From NCBI GenBank assembly GCA_004292745.1, contig RDXH01000004.1, positions 1 to 64,000 on the forward strand: a stretch of 64,000 nucleotides of DNA, read 5' to 3'. The position numbers were made by a program, and so were the translations under genes. The stretch's first letter is position 1. Every line of letters starts with the position of its first letter. The notes under the pieces were generated by a model that searched no databases, was not told where the DNA came from, and was given only the letters and a program-made list of their open reading frames with translations. The stretch is from Oscillatoriales cyanobacterium. Lineage in GTDB: Bacteria; Cyanobacteriota; Cyanobacteriia; Cyanobacteriales; Microcoleaceae. Shown one piece after another: positions 52,205-61,122 of the stretch.

Positions 52205-54592
52205 ATGTCTACTCCTAAATCCTCATCTCGTCAAAGCAGCAATAACTCCGCCAAGTCACTCATGCCCGCAAATATAGACTCCACCGATCAAGATAATCAC
52301 AGTTTGCAAAGCGAAGTTAATATGGAACAGCTACTGCAAGCTTTGGCTGCTGGAGTACCGAATGAATCTGCCGAAATTGAACGGTTGAAAACATGGAAAC
52401 AAGACTTGCAGTGGGTGTTTCAATTTCTCGGCAACCGTCGCGTTTTAATAGCAGTAATCGAGCCGAGGACTTTTGCCCTGCGGTACGCTAACGCAGCTTT
52501 CTGCCGTTTGGCTGGCTGGGAAGGAACACCCCTGGGAAATGGGCCACTAGGCGGTTTGTTTGCAGGAATGGGTATTACTTTGCTCGAACTATTCGAGGAG
52601 TGGGACACCAAAACAGCGGAAAAATTATACCGCCGCCATCTTTTGCACTGGGTATTTAAACAATCTTATCAAATTGACCTCGCAGCTTTGCGAGTCCTCG
52701 ACGAACCAGTGATGGCTACTGTAAAAAATCGGGTACACCCTGAACCAAGATTTGTCGAATTTTGGCTGGGTTCGGAACAGTTGCAAATTGCAAGAATTGA
52801 CCCAAAGATAGATGAATTTGCGGATTTACATTTGAATTTAATGCCAGTAAACGAACGAGAAGCTTGGTTGATGCAGTCGAATCAATTGGCGATTTTAGGC
52901 GATCGCTTGCAGTTGGATAATTACCAAGTAGAAGGTTTACTGGTACTCGAAGGTTTTGATGTCACCATACAGGAACAAATTAGGCGGCTGACGCAGTTAT
53001 TAATCGATCGCGATTCCATGCTGCGCCCAGACAAATTTGAAAGAATAGATGGTTGTTTACGATCGCTATTTAATGCAGACGGGACTGTGCTGCTGCGCCC
53101 TGACGGCGAACAGGTACAGATATTAGTGGCTAAAGGCGGCCAACATTTGCAGCCCGTAGTTTATTCAATGGACTCCCTAGAAGCTTCTCATTTTTTGAAA
53201 GCAACCGCGGCAAATCAAGTTTGGAATGTCCCCGATTTGCGCCGAGAATGCGACACCGAATGCGATCGCGCTTTGCGAAAAATGGGCGTGCGATCGATGC
53301 TACTGGTACCCCTAGTGGTAAAAACAGTCACCCGCGAGGGCTGCGTGCAGCGGATTTTGGGCCTAGTAGGAATGTTGTGCGATCGGCCCAACCACTTCAA
53401 CCGCATTGACTCCCAGCACGCCCAAGAACTCATTCCCGCCTTCATAGCAGCCCTGCGGCAAGCCATGCAGCAGCGATTTAGCCACATCCACAACATCCAC
53501 CCCGCCGTCGAATGGCGCTTCATCCAAGAAGCCGAAAGACGAAGTTGGGGACTACCACAAGAAACAATAGTATTTTCTGAAGTTTATCCACTGTTTGGAA
53601 TTTCCGATATTCGTGGTTCTAGCGACGAGCGAAATCGAGCCATTCAAACTGATTTACTAGAACAATTTCGCTTAGCCTTAGACATAGTTGATGTCCTTTG
53701 TGTTTCACAAACCACTCACCTAGGCCAGCAACTACGGCTAGATTTACTAGACTATATTGAGCATTTAAAAGAAAAAATAACAGTTGACATGGAGGTGCGA
53801 GCAGCGGAGTATTTGAACGAACATTTAGAAGTATATTTTGACTATTTTTTGCAGTGCGGGCAGAAAGTACAGGACGCAGTAGAAGCTTACCGAGTAGCTT
53901 GTCAAAACGAACACAACTGCGTTTATAGAGAGCGCACCCGCTACGACGAAATGCTGCATTTAATTAGTAGCAAACTCCAAGAAACTTGGGCTCGCTGGCA
54001 AGAACGAATGCAGAAAATACTCCCCCACTACTGCGACATAGAATGCACCGACGGCATGGATCACATGATGTATGTCGGCAAATCTATAGATAGCAGATTC
54101 AGTCAGTTTCATCTCCACAGTTTGCGGTACGAACAACTGCGAGCAATTTGCGACTGCGGGCGCACCGTATTTCGCCTGGAAGCAGATTCGCAAATAAATA
54201 TGGAACTCGCACATTTAGTCTTAGTACAAAATACCATGATCGACATTTTTCACAACGAAAATACAGAAAAAATGTTTGATGTCAAAGGCACCCGCGACAT
54301 CCGCTACGAACTTGTCAAAAAGCGCATCGAAAAAGCCGTTGACAAAGACGCCCAAGAGCGAATTACCCAGTCAGGAATGTTGACTATAGTTTATTCAACC
54401 GAAGACGAGTGGGAAGAGTACGAACAATATTTGCGCTACTTGTCTCGCGAAGGTTGGGTAGAGGCAAAAATTCAAACAGGGATGGTGGAATCCCTGCAAG
54501 GAGTCAGCGGTTTAAAATTTGCCCGCGTCCGTATTTTGCCCGCACCCGAATCAATTGTTCATGTCAGTCAAGTTACAGTTGTACAAGATTGA
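52205..54592 (+). CDS. Large GAF-domain protein, possible sensor
   Basis: 795 residues. A Ser-rich N-terminus is followed by a PAS-like segment (RVLIAVIEPRTFALRYANAA and FCRLAGWEG, about 78-110). A GAF-like domain lies at about 270-420 (ADGTVLLRPDGEQVQILVAKGG, MGVRSMLLVPLVV). After it comes a conserved block with VYPLFGISDIRGSSDERNRA that I know from GAF proteins in other phyla. The C-terminal half is helical, with several cysteines (QNEHNCVYRE, PHYCDIECTDG, CDCGR). No kinase, cyclase or GGDEF output is seen, so it probably signals through protein contact. It is monocistronic. Confidence 0.7.
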   Translation: MSTPKSSSRQSSNNSAKSLMPANIDSTDQDNHSLQSEVNMEQLLQALAAGVPNESAEIERLKTWKQDLQWVFQFLGNRRVLIAVIEPRTFALRYANAAFCRLAGWEGTPLGNGPLGGLFAGMGITLLELFEEWDTKTAEKLYRRHLLHWVFKQSYQIDLAALRVLDEPVMATVKNRVHPEPRFVEFWLGSEQLQIARIDPKIDEFADLHLNLMPVNEREAWLMQSNQLAILGDRLQLDNYQVEGLLVLEGFDVTIQEQIRRLTQLLIDRDSMLRPDKFERIDGCLRSLFNADGTVLLRPDGEQVQILVAKGGQHLQPVVYSMDSLEASHFLKATAANQVWNVPDLRRECDTECDRALRKMGVRSMLLVPLVVKTVTREGCVQRILGLVGMLCDRPNHFNRIDSQHAQELIPAFIAALRQAMQQRFSHIHNIHPAVEWRFIQEAERRSWGLPQETIVFSEVYPLFGISDIRGSSDERNRAIQTDLLEQFRLALDIVDVLCVSQTTHLGQQLRLDLLDYIEHLKEKITVDMEVRAAEYLNEHLEVYFDYFLQCGQKVQDAVEAYRVACQNEHNCVYRERTRYDEMLHLISSKLQETWARWQERMQKILPHYCDIECTDGMDHMMYVGKSIDSRFSQFHLHSLRYEQLRAICDCGRTVFRLEADSQINMELAHLVLVQNTMIDIFHNENTEKMFDVKGTRDIRYELVKKRIEKAVDKDAQERITQSGMLTIVYSTEDEWEEYEQYLRYLSREGWVEAKIQTGMVESLQGVSGLKFARVRILPAPESIVHVSQVTVVQD

Positions 54593-54875
54593 AACTCCGC
54601 AATTTGGCTCTCTCGTAGTTAGGGTGATAAGTAATGGTTATAACTTAGCAAAATCAAGGGTTTGAGCTTTCACGATTGAGAAACTTAGTATCGATTTTAA
54701 GAGCATTCTCTTTCGTCCCCCTTTTTAAGGGGGATGCGAGGGGGATCGAGACTAGGCTAAAAACGACCTAACACATATTTAAAAATTTGTCAATGTCTAA
54801 TTATCTCTGAAAAAGTCCGCTGTTCACAGTCTAGATTCGGCAGTATGCAGTTACATTGTTAGCTAAATGTCATAA
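54593..54875. repeat. Spacer with a cccccttttt-aaggggg repeat
   Basis: The segment ccccctttttaagggggatg followed by cgagggggatcga (about 54716-54750) belongs to the CCCCCCTT...AAGGGGGG family. The rest shows nothing coding. Confidence 0.65.
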
Positions 54876-54899
54876 GTGTATTTGATAGGAGTTTTGCCA

Positions 54900-55325
54900 G
54901 TGAACGCTGCCGAACAAGCTAAAAATATTGAACTTACCAGCAAAATTGCTGCGGTTGTTAATTTATTCAAATCGGAATTCCCGGATGTGAAAGTCGATTT
55001 GAAACCTTGGATGAATGACGCAGATACTAGAGAACTTGTCGATCCTGATTCCATCGACATTGGCTTTCATTTTCCAGGTAGAAGCCGCTTGTTACAAAGT
55101 CGCAGCATCCTGATTCAAATCCGATTTTATCAAGATCCGGTGGAAGGGTCTCGGCGGGCGATCGGAGTTGAAGCAGCCGGCTACGATCATACTGGCCAGC
55201 AGTGGCGTTTTTCTACTGTGGAAAATTGGAGTTTTCTTGGCCAAACCGAACCTGCTGCGGAGTCGGCGCAAAAACTAAAACATTTTTGCCAGGAGATATT
55301 TAATCTCTTTAATCCATCTTTTTGA
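54900..55325 (+). CDS. Conserved-looking hypothetical protein (141 aa)
   Basis: 141 residues from GTG 54900, chosen because ataggagttttgcca gives a good ribosome site; a GTG at 54876 would add eight residues. The protein is soluble, mixed alpha/beta: KNIELTSKIAAVVNLFKSEF, FPDVKVDLKPWMND, DIGFHFPGRSRLLQSRSILI and a C-terminal helix KLKHFCQEIFNLF. No motif or family is recognised. It is convergent with the DCC gene across a repeat. Confidence 0.6.
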   Translation: MNAAEQAKNIELTSKIAAVVNLFKSEFPDVKVDLKPWMNDADTRELVDPDSIDIGFHFPGRSRLLQSRSILIQIRFYQDPVEGSRRAIGVEAAGYDHTGQQWRFSTVENWSFLGQTEPAAESAQKLKHFCQEIFNLFNPSF

Positions 55326-55415
55326 GGACTAAATTCCTGACTACAAACCTGGTTTTTGAGGACTAAAGTCCTGACTACGAACAGGTTAGTAGCAAGGATT
55401 TTAGTCCTTGCTATT
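55324..55415. repeat. Tandem ggactaaagtcctgactac repeats
   Basis: ttgaggactaaattcctgac and ttgaggactaaagtcctgac with tacaaacctg/tacgaacagg tails, followed by ggattttagtccttgctatt. Each core is self-complementary (aggact...agtcct). It is a convergent terminator-like repeat between two genes. Confidence 0.7.
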
Positions 55416-55826
55416 ATCGCAATTGTCGATCGCCCGACAGCCAATAGCATAAACTGAGTTGTAAGTGGTAGAACGCTTGCCAAATAAAGTATAACGATTG
55501 TCCCGCACTTGTTCGTAAACGCGATCGCCCATCCACTTCATCCCCGGAATGGCACGGTAAGCAGCCACAAATACCTCACCTGCGGGTAATATTCGCCCGA
55601 TTTCCTCCGCCGCATCGCTACCTTGCCAACGCCGTTGCGGTGTGTCACTATCTATCAAAATCATCCCCATTTCGCAGTCACCAGAAGTTATCCCAAACTG
55701 CTCTAATTTCTGTAAATCTTGCATAGGAATATACTCAAATCTCTGACCTCGATCTAAGTTTTCCAGTAGCTGCACTAAGGTGACGCAGAGATTGCAATTG
55801 CCGTCGTAAATTACATGATATTTCAT
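55401..55826 (-). CDS. DCC-family (DUF393) thiol protein
   Basis: 141 residues from ATG 55826 (MKYHVIYDGNCNLCVTLVQL); the upstream in-frame ATG at 55880 lies in repeat sequence. The DxxCxxC motif DGNCNLC with C11 and C14 defines the DCC family, which has a thioredoxin-like fold and is presumed to be a thiol-disulfide oxidoreductase. Later conserved elements: RRWQGSDAAEEIGRILP and GDRVYEQVRDNRYTLFGK. Its partner is unknown. Confidence 0.88.
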   Translation of the reverse strand: MKYHVIYDGNCNLCVTLVQLLENLDRGQRFEYIPMQDLQKLEQFGITSGDCEMGMILIDSDTPQRRWQGSDAAEEIGRILPAGEVFVAAYRAIPGMKWMGDRVYEQVRDNRYTLFGKRSTTYNSVYAIGCRAIDNCDNSKD

Positions 55827-55862
55827 AGGAATTGGGAATGGGTAATTGGAAATTGGGAAGAG

Positions 55863-55985
55863 AGCAGCCCGATTCTGCATAGGCGAAGCATGACCGCAGA
55901 CAATTTATTAGCGATCACCAAAGATTTACAGCGGTCATGCTATAGCCCCTACGAATATATTTGCACTCATTGAGATGCACCCATT
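55863..55985. repeat. Foldback element (copy 2)
   Basis: aggcgaagcatgaccgcaga faces cagcggtcatgctatagccc, with the same internal order as the element at 22988-23170 but shorter and without the ggactaaagtcct ends. It lies between the DCC gene and the histidine kinase gene. Confidence 0.65.
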
Positions 55986-56002
55986 AGGAATTGGTTAACT
56001 GA

Positions 56003-58381
56003 CTAATGAGTGCTAACTATAGGAATCTCGATCGCAAATTCGGTTCCTTGACCGGGCGCTGAATAGCAATGCAACTGTCCGCCGTGCTTTTCCACCACAA
56101 TTTGATAACTAATCGACAGCCCCAAACCAGTCCCTTTTCCCGGTGCTTTTGTCGTGAAAAAAGGATCGAACAGCCTTTGGTGAACTTCTGCTGGAATTCC
56201 TGGTCCGTTGTCAGCAATCCGAATTACAATATGAGTGGGATTGCGGCTGGAAGCATCATAAACAACATTGTTTCTCTCCATCAACACGTCCGGTTCATAC
56301 TTTACTTCCGTACAAATCCGCAACGTTGGTGAAGGACAAGAAGGAATAAATGAATTCACATCCTCAGCCCACTGGCCAGTTTCCATAGCTTCTTCCAAAG
56401 CATCAATGGCATTGCCAATAATATTCATAAATACCTGATTCAATTGCCCCGCATAACACTGTACGCAAGGCAAATCCCCGTATTCTTTGACTAAGGAAAT
56501 TTTAGGATGTCCCGGCGTTTCTTTCAGCCTGTGCTGCAAAATCAACAAACTGCTATCAATGCCTTCATGAATATCTACGTGCTTTTGTCCGGCTTCATCC
56601 AAGCGTGAAAAATTTTTCAGCGATAGCACAATTTGGCGAATTCGCTCAGAGCCCATTTTCATGGAATTTAAGAGCTTTGGCAAATCTTGAAGCATAAAAT
56701 TTAAATCGATATCATCTATCTCTTCTCGAATTGCTTCGGTGGGTTCCGGGTATTCTTTCTGATAAAGTAGCAGCATTTTCAACAAGTCTTGAAAGTAATC
56801 GTCAGCGTGCATGACATTGCCGTAAATAAAGCTGACTGGATTATTAATTTCGTGAGCTACTCCGGCTACCAATTGCCCCAAGCTGACCATTTTTTCATTT
56901 TGCACCATCAGGCTTTGAGTTTGCTGCACATCCCGCAGAGCCTTGGCCAGTTCTTGATTTTTAGTCCTCAATTCACTTTCAGAAAGTCGCACAGATTCTT
57001 CGGCTTTTTTTCTAGCAGTAATATTTTTGCGAATTGCTACATATTGATGGGGTTCTCCTTTGGCGTTTAAGCAAGGTACAATGGTAGTATCTAACCAAAA
57101 ATATGTGCCATCTTTAGCTCGATTTTTCATCTCTCCCCGCCAAACATTGCCCTGGCGAATGGTTGACCAAAGCTGCTTGAAAAAATCGGCAGAGTGATAG
57201 CTAGAATTGACCAGCCGGTGAGTTTTGCCAATCAGTTCTTCTCGATGGTATTTAAAGAGTTCGCAAAATTGGTCGTTGACATAAGTAATAGCGCCGAACT
57301 CGTCGGTATTAGAGACGATCGCAGATTGATCCAAGGCAAATTTTTCAAATTCTAACTCTTGGAGGGTTTGACGTAATTCCGCTTCGGCTTGTTTGCGATC
57401 GCTAATATCAGTAATCATCCGCAAAACCCCAGAAAATTCGCCATTGACATCAAACATCGGTGTCGCAGAGACGATCGCCCACAAGTGAGAGCCATCTCTG
57501 CGAGTAAACTGAAAATCGTGGCGTTCCCGGATACCTTGGCGTCGTCGCTGCACGTAAATATTGGCAATTTCCTTAGTATTGTCGTCAATAAATTCAAAGA
57601 GCGATCGCCCCTGCATTTCCTCCACTGTATACCCTAGCATTTCGGCCATCCGAGAATTAGCAAAAGTCGTTTTGCTTTCTGAGTCAAACATCCAAACGCC
57701 CTCGGAAGCAGTCTCCACAATGCAGCGGTAATAACTTTCCCTCTCCCTGAGTATTTCTTCTGTTTGTCTGCGATCGGTAATATCCAAAATTACCCCGTCG
57801 AAACAAACCACTCCCAACTGCGAATTAGGGAGTTGGGAAGGGTAGGAAACTAAGGAATCCAGAAATTTTTCGGGTGCTTTGCAATCGGCAATTTTACCAT
57901 TTTCTATTTCTGTTTTCAAATCTAAGTGCCTTGGTATTTCCTGGGAATTAGACACAAAATTAGCATCTTTTACTTGGCAAGAAACAGGTTTGCCTTTTTC
58001 ATAAACCCAGCTAATACCGCCGTCATTTCTGACAATCCGGTATTCCAGAATGTAGGAAGTTTTAGATGCCACACTTTCCAGCAGCAAAGCTTTCACATTC
58101 TTGCGGTCTTGAGGATGAATAATGCTAGCAAAATCACGGACGCGATCGTTAACAAAATCCGATGCGGGATAGCCTGATATGTCTTGAATCCCATCGCTCA
58201 AAAAAGTCATCCTCCGTTTACCAGCCGTGGGGTCGCTCAAGTCCCAGATACAATGGTAGACAGCCCCCGGAATATTAGCTACTAAAGTTTTATATGTTTC
58301 TTCGGTGTTTAACAAAAATGAATCTGCTTCACGAGGGGTTGCGCCATCCGTAACTTTAGATGAATTTGAGTAAATTTGCAT
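56003..58381 (-). CDS. PAS-domain sensor histidine kinase
   Basis: 792 residues, no membrane helices, so cytosolic. Three PAS domains: about 30-140 (DISGYPASDF, IIHPQDRKNVK), 215-335 (YVQRRRQGIRERHDFQFTRR, with a PAC region) and 345-465 (FCELFKYHREELIGKTHRLV, ending GEPHQYVAIRKNITARKKAE). The dimerisation domain holds the phospho-acceptor near residue 510 in GVAHEINNP, followed by a catalytic ATPase domain with DNGPGIP and GKGTGLGLS near 752. It resembles cyanobacterial hybrid-lacking kinases with the VAHEINNPVSFIYGN motif. No response regulator is adjacent. Ligand or cofactor is not evident. Confidence 0.93.
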   Translation of the reverse strand: MQIYSNSSKVTDGATPREADSFLLNTEETYKTLVANIPGAVYHCIWDLSDPTAGKRRMTFLSDGIQDISGYPASDFVNDRVRDFASIIHPQDRKNVKALLLESVASKTSYILEYRIVRNDGGISWVYEKGKPVSCQVKDANFVSNSQEIPRHLDLKTEIENGKIADCKAPEKFLDSLVSYPSQLPNSQLGVVCFDGVILDITDRRQTEEILRERESYYRCIVETASEGVWMFDSESKTTFANSRMAEMLGYTVEEMQGRSLFEFIDDNTKEIANIYVQRRRQGIRERHDFQFTRRDGSHLWAIVSATPMFDVNGEFSGVLRMITDISDRKQAEAELRQTLQELEFEKFALDQSAIVSNTDEFGAITYVNDQFCELFKYHREELIGKTHRLVNSSYHSADFFKQLWSTIRQGNVWRGEMKNRAKDGTYFWLDTTIVPCLNAKGEPHQYVAIRKNITARKKAEESVRLSESELRTKNQELAKALRDVQQTQSLMVQNEKMVSLGQLVAGVAHEINNPVSFIYGNVMHADDYFQDLLKMLLLYQKEYPEPTEAIREEIDDIDLNFMLQDLPKLLNSMKMGSERIRQIVLSLKNFSRLDEAGQKHVDIHEGIDSSLLILQHRLKETPGHPKISLVKEYGDLPCVQCYAGQLNQVFMNIIGNAIDALEEAMETGQWAEDVNSFIPSCPSPTLRICTEVKYEPDVLMERNNVVYDASSRNPTHIVIRIADNGPGIPAEVHQRLFDPFFTTKAPGKGTGLGLSISYQIVVEKHGGQLHCYSAPGQGTEFAIEIPIVSTH

Positions 58382-58775
58382 AGTTTTTTTGACACTGGTG
58401 AGTGCGGGTTGAAGTATTAAAGTAGATGGCCCACAAAAAGTGAATTTGATTAAAACAAGAATTCCTTATTAATTAATATAGTATAAACAGAGGTTTTGGC
58501 ACGGGATCGATCGTCTGAGACTGGTAGCAGCGGGAAGACAGGGGTGGGGATCGAGGCAAAAACAGCGATCGACCTAACTTTAGCCTCAGTCTTCCTGATT
58601 TTTTGCATCAGTGAAAATTCGTAACTTGTATTGCGTTTAATTACCTCTATCGGCAGGCGGAGGCAGCAATAATCAAAATTATCTCCTCTCTTCCACTCCC
58701 CCTCTCTCCCACTCCCCCACTCCCATCTCGTTACAATAAATAAGTTGCCCAGAATCGATCGCCCCTCAAAACACC
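58382..58775. promoter_or_regulatory. Divergent spacer: histidine kinase / ndbB
   Basis: 394 bases. The left part is AT-rich (taattaatatagtataaac near 58470), a plausible promoter region for either gene. The right part has low-complexity ccactccccctctctcccac units (about 58685-58725). A minus-strand open frame crosses it but runs into ndbB antisense and is rejected. Confidence 0.5.
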
Positions 58776-59969
58776 ATGACTCAACAACAACCCCGGATTT
58801 GCATTCTTGGCGGAGGCTTCGGCGGACTCTACACGGCCCTGCGTTTAAGTCAGTTACCCTTCCCCAAAGCCGAAAAACCCGAAATAGTCCTAGTCGATCG
58901 CCGCGATCGATTCCTGTTCGTGCCCCTGCTGTACGAACTCCTGACAGACGAACTACAAACTTGGGAAATTGCCCCACCCTTTACCGAACTATTAGAAAAC
59001 ACAGGCGTGCGCTTTTGTCAAGGCACTGTCTGTGGCATCGACATAGAAACAAAACGAGTCCTATTACACGACGGTCCAGAATTTGCGTGCGATCGCCTCG
59101 TGTTAGCTTTAGGAGGCGAAACCCCTCTAGATATGGTCAATGGTGCCGTTGAATATGCTTATTCATTTCGCACACTCAAAGACGCTTACCGACTAGAAGA
59201 AAGACTGCGATTTTTAGAAGCCAAAAATACCGACAAAATTCGGGTGGCGATCGTCGGTGCCGGTTATTCTGGAGTAGAATTGGCTTGCAAACTAGCCGAT
59301 CGACTCGGAGAAAAAGGTCGCGTGCGGTTAGTCGAACAAAGCGACATGATGTTGCGGACATCGCCGGAGTTCAACCGAGACGCAGCAACAAAAGCCTTAG
59401 AAAAACGACAAGTTTGGACCGACTTAGAAACCAGCGTAGACTCGATCGGATCAGACACAATTTCCTTAATGTACAAAGGACAATTAGATATTCTGCCGGT
59501 AGACATAGTATTGTGGACAGTAGGAACTCAAGTTAGTCAAGCAGTGCGATCGCTTCCTCTCAAACAAAACCAACGCGGTCAACTAATCACTACCCCCACA
59601 TTACAAATAGTCGATCGTCCAGACATATTTGCCCTAGGAGATATAGCCGAATGTCACGACGCCAGCGGCCAAAAACTTCCCACTACAGCCCAAGTAGCCT
59701 TCCAGCAAGCTGACTACACAGCCTGGAACATCTGGGCTTCCCTCACCGGTCGGCCTTTACTTCCTTTCCGGTATCAGCCGCTAGGAGAAATGATGACATT
59801 AGGAATAGACAACGCCACCATGGCAGGTTTAGGAATTAAACTAGACGGACAACTAGCCCACATTGCTCGCCGCTTAGCCTATCTCTATCGGATGCCAACC
59901 TTTGACCATCAAGTAAAAGTTGGTTTCAATTGGATTAGCAGACCGATTCAAGATTTGTTAAAAAGTTAA
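58776..59969 (+). CDS. ndbB: Type II NAD(P)H dehydrogenase, NdbB type
   Basis: 397 residues. FAD motif CILGGGFGGLYTALRLS, NAD(P) motif VAIVGAGYSGVELACKLADR, and DIFALGDIAECHD with PTTAQVAFQQADYTAWNIWA near the quinone site. A single-polypeptide flavoenzyme on the thylakoid or plasma membrane. The N-terminus and the C-terminal YLYRMP region resemble Synechocystis Slr1743 (NdbB), shown together with plant NDC1 to reduce demethylphylloquinone before its methylation. That would tie it to the men cluster in this window. The subtype call rests on remembered similarity. Confidence 0.85.
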   Translation: MTQQQPRICILGGGFGGLYTALRLSQLPFPKAEKPEIVLVDRRDRFLFVPLLYELLTDELQTWEIAPPFTELLENTGVRFCQGTVCGIDIETKRVLLHDGPEFACDRLVLALGGETPLDMVNGAVEYAYSFRTLKDAYRLEERLRFLEAKNTDKIRVAIVGAGYSGVELACKLADRLGEKGRVRLVEQSDMMLRTSPEFNRDAATKALEKRQVWTDLETSVDSIGSDTISLMYKGQLDILPVDIVLWTVGTQVSQAVRSLPLKQNQRGQLITTPTLQIVDRPDIFALGDIAECHDASGQKLPTTAQVAFQQADYTAWNIWASLTGRPLLPFRYQPLGEMMTLGIDNATMAGLGIKLDGQLAHIARRLAYLYRMPTFDHQVKVGFNWISRPIQDLLKS

Positions 59970-60013
59970 TGGTTAATTGTTAATTATTAATTTTTGACAA
60001 TTAACTGTATTCA

Positions 60014-60063
60014 TTAGTCCGCGTAGGCGGACTTTGTTTGTATAGTAGCGGTTTCAACCGCCG
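60014..60063 (+). repeat. Two-hairpin dispersed repeat (copy 3)
   Basis: ttagtccgcgtaggcggact and, after tttgtttgtata, gtagcggtttcaaccgccg. Both halves form hairpins; the spacer is also conserved among the three copies. Heptamer-like aacaaat units follow up to the next ATG. Confidence 0.8.
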
Positions 60064-60118
60064 AAGTATCTAACAACCAACAAACCACAAATAACCAACA
60101 ACAAATAACAAATAACAA

Positions 60119-60844
60119 ATGACCAAAGTAATTTTTTTAGATGCCGCCGGCACACTATTTGACGTGGGCGGTAGCGTCGGCGAAGTTTACGGAAAATTTG
60201 CCAGCAGTTGGGGAATAACTGTTTCTAACGAAGAGTTAAATACAGCATTTTACCAAAGTTTTGCCAACTCAACTCCGATGGCATTTCCCGGAAGAGAATC
60301 AGCCAAAATTCCCCAACTAGAATTTGAATGGTGGCAAGCAGTTTGCGCCAACGCTTTTCAAATAGCAGGCGTTTTCAATCAATTTTCAGACTTTCCAAAG
60401 TTCTTTGCCGAACTCTACGCTCATTTTGCCACCGCCGAACCTTGGTTTGTCTATCCCGATGTGTTACCCGCATTAAATAGGTGGCAGCAACAAGGCATTG
60501 AATTAGCCGTAGTCTCGAATTTCGATTCGCGACTTTATGCGGTATTAAAAGCACTAAACTTAGCAGAATATTTCACATCAGTGACCATTTCCACCGAAGT
60601 TGGTGCGGCCAAACCAGACTCAAAAATTTTCACTACCGCTTTGCAAAAACACAACAGCATTGCTGCAAATGTTGTGCATATAGGCGATAGTTTCAAAGCA
60701 GATTATTGCGGGGCTATAAATGCTGGATTAAAAGCAATTTGGTTGAATCGAAAACCGGAAAAAATTGAGATAGGGAAATTGGATTTAACCAATTCCCAAA
60801 ACATACAGGAATTTCCCAGTCTGGATTTCATGTCAAAGCTCTGA
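60119..60844 (+). CDS. HAD-superfamily hydrolase (HDHD3-like)
   Basis: 241 residues. Motif I is FLDAAGTLFDV: the nucleophile aspartate is present but the second aspartate of DxD is alanine. The following sequence (GGSVGEVYGKFASSWGI) matches the HDHD3/DREG-2 branch, which often has this change. Motif II is VVSNFD, motif III GAAKPDSKIF, and motif IV HIGDSFKADYCGA. The reaction is probably hydrolysis of a phosphorylated metabolite, or phosphatase activity may be weak; the substrate is unknown. Confidence 0.85.
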   Translation: MTKVIFLDAAGTLFDVGGSVGEVYGKFASSWGITVSNEELNTAFYQSFANSTPMAFPGRESAKIPQLEFEWWQAVCANAFQIAGVFNQFSDFPKFFAELYAHFATAEPWFVYPDVLPALNRWQQQGIELAVVSNFDSRLYAVLKALNLAEYFTSVTISTEVGAAKPDSKIFTTALQKHNSIAANVVHIGDSFKADYCGAINAGLKAIWLNRKPEKIEIGKLDLTNSQNIQEFPSLDFMSKL

Positions 60845-60967
60845 TTTCTAGGGATTGACAGTTATCTGTAGCCGCTTAGCGCATCCGCCACCGATCGCGC
60901 TAGAGTAAATTTGACTGAATTTGGGGCTGGAGACTAGGAAAAAAGTCACAACCGCAAAGTGCTTTCT

Positions 60968-61080
60968 GATATCAAATCCGGTAGCATCCGAATTATTCAT
61001 CTCTCTACTCTCTCTTCTCTTCCTTCGCGTCCTTAGCGCCTTCGCGGTTAAATCATTCCGATACAATCGGAAACGATATT
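60968..61080 (-). mobile_element. MITE-like element, inverted copy
   Basis: Begins gatatcaaatccggtagcat and ends acaatcggaaacgatatt, with the cgcgtccttagcgccttcgc middle variant. The ends match the copies at 17503 and 290. It lies between the convergent HAD hydrolase and kinase genes. Confidence 0.7.
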
Positions 61081-61122
61081 ACACCGTCTACTAAATTCTG
61101 ATTTGGCATAGATTTAGCTTGA

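Noticed and set aside
58450-58977. 175-codon minus-strand frame
   Set aside because: Runs antisense into ndbB, Arg-rich, crosses low-complexity sequence and has no ribosome site.
60119-60844. Missing second Asp of HAD motif I as a sign of inactivation
   Set aside because: The DAxGTLF form is, as far as I know, usual in the HDHD3-like branch, and the other three motifs are intact.
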